From Gammaproteobacteria bacterium (lineage in GTDB: Bacteria; Pseudomonadota; Gammaproteobacteria; Pseudomonadales; Azotimanducaceae_A): 64,000 nucleotides of DNA. The translations under genes and the position numbers were made by a program. The notes under the pieces were generated by a model. The model made no database searches. It saw only the letters and a program-made list of their open reading frames with translations, and was not told where the DNA came from. The DNA is taken from the NCBI GenBank assembly GCA_012960755.1, contig DUAT01000072.1, forward strand, positions 174,588 to 238,587. The letters run 5' to 3'. How positions within the stretch are numbered: position 1 is the stretch's first letter; each line of letters begins with the position of its first letter. This document shows, one piece after another, positions 61,278 to 64,000 of this stretch.

Positions 61278-62153
61278 TCAACCCAGTGACTTGAGCCACT
61301 GTGTGGTTGCGTCAACGTATGCAAATTCAGAGACCAGACCATTGTCTTCGCTGCAAATGTCGATGATTTCCTGATCTGAATTTTGTGGGCAGATGATATT
61401 GTCAACGACCTGAAACAGCGAGACATCGTTCGTACCATTGCCAACTGCAAACGTTTCCAATTCGGATTCAGCACAGTATTCGGACTCAAGCTGGCATATC
61501 AGGCGCGCGCCGGTGCCTTTGTCCACTTCAGTCATGATATCGACATATCCATCACTGACACTGTGATGATAAACCAGCAGGTGGCCCGCCATGGGGGAGT
61601 CGAATTCAATCAGCTCCTTCAGCACCTTGTTCATTCCTTTACCGCAAACTCCTTCCGGTACCGGCAAGGTTAAATTGGCTATTTTGGACGCTGCCTCTAT
61701 CTCGTAGCCAATCTCCAGGGCCAGTTGTTGCATTCCCCGTTCCTGATACCAGGTGATCAATTTCGGGATGTTAACAACGGACTGGTAGAAAGGTTGAAGT
61801 TCGGGAAGTTCCCGGGAGAGCAATTCGAAATCAATCAGTTCCTGCGTATCGAGTCGATAGCCGACGGCACCATGTTCAGCAACGATATACTTCAGCTTTT
61901 CACTGTTAATTGCGTCAGCAATAATCAATGAGGAATCGAGCGACCTGCCGGTGTTTAACGCCAGTACATCAACGCAACTAGCGTCCAGACACTGACCCAG
62001 CGTTTCAAGAGAAGCGATTTGTTCGTCAACAAAACCACCTTCAACAAACGGCAAGGGCAACCCGTCAATGGTATTGAGGCAACCGTCAACGTCGTGAAAT
62101 AGTATTTTAATAGCGTGGCACCGTGAAAAAGGGTGCAGTCTAACCAGTTCCAA
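61278..62153 (-). CDS. HAD-superfamily phosphatase (Cof/MPGP-like)
   Basis: The protein is about 291 residues. HAD motif I reads LFHDVDGCLNT (D-x-D), motif II LALNTGRSLDS, motif III uses the Lys in GKGMNKVLKE, and motif IV is AVGNGTNDVSLFQ. The cap is of the C2 type, as in Cof and mannosyl-3-phosphoglycerate phosphatases. The substrate is unknown. There is no ATG; TTG 62153 is the likely start, but the ribosome site is weak. It lies 62 bp after the M28 peptidase stop on the same strand. Confidence 0.75.
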   Translation of the reverse strand: MELVRLHPFSRCHAIKILFHDVDGCLNTIDGLPLPFVEGGFVDEQIASLETLGQCLDASCVDVLALNTGRSLDSSLIIADAINSEKLKYIVAEHGAVGYRLDTQELIDFELLSRELPELQPFYQSVVNIPKLITWYQERGMQQLALEIGYEIEAASKIANLTLPVPEGVCGKGMNKVLKELIEFDSPMAGHLLVYHHSVSDGYVDIMTEVDKGTGARLICQLESEYCAESELETFAVGNGTNDVSLFQVVDNIICPQNSDQEIIDICSEDNGLVSEFAYVDATTQWLKSLG

Positions 62154-62215
62154 CCAGGAATTAAATTAAGTGGCCGCGATTCGTTCGTGAACGGTTGATT
62201 CGAGCGCCTGAGCCG

Positions 62216-64000
62216 TTATTTGTCCAACAGCAGAACAGCTTCTTCCAACCGGGCTGAGAGGCTGTCCAGTACCTCGGCGGCAATCTCAATCTGCTCAGAC
62301 ACCTTGTCAAACTCGCGAATTTCGATAGCTTCCCTGACGCCAGGAATCGTTTTTACGCCATAGCCCGTGTAGAGCCCGGGGGCATAGATATGATGTTTGT
62401 ACCATGGTCTTCCCGGCAAACCCCGTTCCCGCGTCAGGTAACGCTCAGAGGTGTACAGAATTTTGTTCAACACTTTTTGCTGCCCGGTGCTCAAGTTTTT
62501 GTTGGCGAGATCAATTCGACCCAGTCCATCGCTGGCATTTCGCAATCGGGACATCGCATTTTTCAAGGGCGCAAAGTTAAAGTGCGGGACGGTTTCATTC
62601 CGTGCAGGTGGCCCTAACGATTTTTTCGAGTCAAGGGCGAGACCATAGGTTCCCTTGTCGAGCAGTTCGTTGGTCTTGTTTGTATCCTTGCGCATCTTAT
62701 TGCCCAGCTCTTCCAGCTCGTCAATATAGTCAGAAACGTGAGCAACCAAATTAGAAAATTCAAATGGCAACACCGGTGCGTTGGCCAGTCTCAATGTCGC
62801 TCTACCGGCAACCTTCGACAGCGCAACGCTATAGTCCAGCCCCGGATCACGCCATTGGGTATGGTGCTCATAGGTGTCATAAAGTGTGTGATAACTGCCA
62901 CTGCTCCCTTCACCAGAAAAACTTAAGTTTGCCGATGCGATACCCAGATGCTGTAAAAAAGGCGTGTAGTCTGAGCCAGAGCCCAACGGATAAAGGCTGA
63001 TATCCTTTTTCGCAGCCATTTTCTTCTTCTGCTTATCGCTTCCGAACACGGCAACACTGGCGCGTAATCGCTCCGAGACCGGGACTCCCGTCTGGGGATC
63101 CGAAACATCATCCATTACCTGGTTAAAAAATCGCTCCAGGGTATGACTGCCACCGATCCGAACAAATCCCCTGCTGTTGCCATCGGTATTCAGGTAAGCA
63201 ACCGCGTGTTTTTTCAGGTCGCTGGCGTGATGCTCTGCCCATTCGGTTGAACCAATCAGCCCCGGTTCCTCGGCATCCCATGCTGAATAGATAACGGTTC
63301 TTGCAGGTGGTTTACCAGATTGCGCCAGTTGAGCAACAGATTTAGCTTCCGCCAACAAAGCCACCATGCCGCTAAGCGGATCGTTTGCGCCGTGATTCCA
63401 ACCATCGTGATGATTACCCCGGATTACCCATTCATCCGGGAGTTCACTGCCTTCCAATCTGGCGATGACATTATAAATGGTCGTTTTGTTCCAGTTGAAT
63501 TCGAGCTTCAATCGAACCCGTGCAGGTCCCGGACCGAGATGATATGTGATGGGTAATCCACCGACCCATTCTGCCGGGACCGTTGAACCTCCCATCGCCG
63601 CTAAAAGAGGCAATGCATCTTTGTATGAAATCGGCAACACGGGAATCTTTGTGATGGTGGAGGCATCCTTTATTTTCAACCGTTTTGCACGCGCGGTAGC
63701 GCCCACACCAGGGGTTAGCACGTCACCAGGATAGGTGGGCATATCCATAACCGAGCCGCGCTGCACGCCGCTTTCATGTTTATAAGGTCCCAGGGGGTAT
63801 ACATCACCTCTTGAATATCCATCGTCTGCAGGGTCAGAATAAATAATTGTCCCAATAGCGCCCTTCTCTGCGGCCAGTTTTGGTTTGATGCCTCGCCAGG
63901 ACTTACCATACTTGGCAATGGCAATTTTCCCTTTTAGATCGACACCATAACGCTCAAGCAGTTCGTGGTCTTCAGGTCGGCCATAGTTGATAAAAACAAG
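62216..64000 (-). CDS. M28-family metallopeptidase with PA domain, partial (runs off right edge)
   Basis: The frame is open from the window edge to TAA, giving 594 visible residues. It begins in a PA domain (LVFINYGRPEDHELLERYGV ... GAIGTIIYSDPADDGYSRGD). The M28 zinc peptidase follows, with IRGNHHDGWNHGANDPLSG, YSAWDAEEPGLIGSTEW, AYLNTDGNSRG, PLGSGSDYTPFLQHLGI and YHTLYDTYEHH as ligand segments. The C-terminal dimerisation helices (TFR-dimer-like) resemble glutamate carboxypeptidase II. It probably trims peptides or N-acetylated amino acids. The start and any signal peptide lie outside the window; an internal GTG at 63766 is not the start. Confidence 0.87.
   Translation of the reverse strand, partial: LVFINYGRPEDHELLERYGVDLKGKIAIAKYGKSWRGIKPKLAAEKGAIGTIIYSDPADDGYSRGDVYPLGPYKHESGVQRGSVMDMPTYPGDVLTPGVGATARAKRLKIKDASTITKIPVLPISYKDALPLLAAMGGSTVPAEWVGGLPITYHLGPGPARVRLKLEFNWNKTTIYNVIARLEGSELPDEWVIRGNHHDGWNHGANDPLSGMVALLAEAKSVAQLAQSGKPPARTVIYSAWDAEEPGLIGSTEWAEHHASDLKKHAVAYLNTDGNSRGFVRIGGSHTLERFFNQVMDDVSDPQTGVPVSERLRASVAVFGSDKQKKKMAAKKDISLYPLGSGSDYTPFLQHLGIASANLSFSGEGSSGSYHTLYDTYEHHTQWRDPGLDYSVALSKVAGRATLRLANAPVLPFEFSNLVAHVSDYIDELEELGNKMRKDTNKTNELLDKGTYGLALDSKKSLGPPARNETVPHFNFAPLKNAMSRLRNASDGLGRIDLANKNLSTGQQKVLNKILYTSERYLTRERGLPGRPWYKHHIYAPGLYTGYGVKTIPGVREAIEIREFDKVSEQIEIAAEVLDSLSARLEEAVLLLDK

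Overview
The window reads as chromosomal DNA of a gammaproteobacterium, probably a free-living marine-type heterotroph. The evidence is a YfbR-type nucleotidase, the AST arginine pathway, a Pseudomonas-like minor-pilin/PilY1 operon, a cbb3 oxidase, FNR-type boxes, and many CoA-linked catabolic genes (acyl-CoA dehydrogenases, MaoC hydratases, Rieske oxygenase, Baeyer-Villiger monooxygenase). I cannot place it to genus from sequence alone. No rRNA, tRNA, IS element, prophage or CRISPR array is visible.

Layout: 1-6.3 kb holds housekeeping phosphohydrolases (YfbR, HAD, Tyr-phosphatase, PHP, calcineurin-type), a split MaoC hydratase pair and a molybdopterin oxidoreductase. 6.5-7.2 kb is a vapBC toxin-antitoxin module with a perfect inverted-repeat operator. 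7.3-13.2 kb holds a SPOR-like protein, a VOC protein, a SnoaL-like gene without a proper start, and a reverse-strand catabolic set: enoyl-CoA hydratase, acyl-CoA dehydrogenase, GST, Rieske oxygenase.

13.3-23.8 kb is the most coherent region: two tandem-Usp proteins, a lipoprotein cytochrome c gene with an in-frame stop, a second ftsH broken by a frameshift and a stop, another lipoprotein cytochrome c, two Hsp20s, a DksA/TraR zinc-finger protein, and a ccoNOQP oxidase operon led by a Yip1-like membrane protein. One near-perfect and one degenerate FNR/Anr box precede the two Usp transcription units, so it looks like a low-oxygen/proteostasis island that is partly decaying.

24.3-34.8 kb: an acyl-CoA dehydrogenase pair, a marR-emrA-emrB-like efflux operon with an operator over its -10, a BVMO, a Nudix hydrolase, a DEAD-box helicase and a Tat-exported PPOX-like protein. 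34.8-44.5 kb is a type IV minor-pilin operon (fimT/U-pilV-pilW-pilX-pilY1-pilY2) in which PilY1 carries a long VCBS/cadherin-like N-terminal extension.

45.3-47.3 kb encodes an alkaline phosphatase and a frameshifted exported phosphatase, followed by a spinster-type MFS transporter. 48.9-59.9 kb is a tightly packed reverse-strand operon: secreted tricorn-like S41 protease, astA, astB, M14 carboxypeptidase, amidohydrolase and a CobW/COG0523 metallochaperone, which reads as peptide breakdown feeding arginine catabolism. 60.1-64 kb carries an iron alcohol dehydrogenase, an HAD phosphatase and an M28 peptidase running off the right edge.
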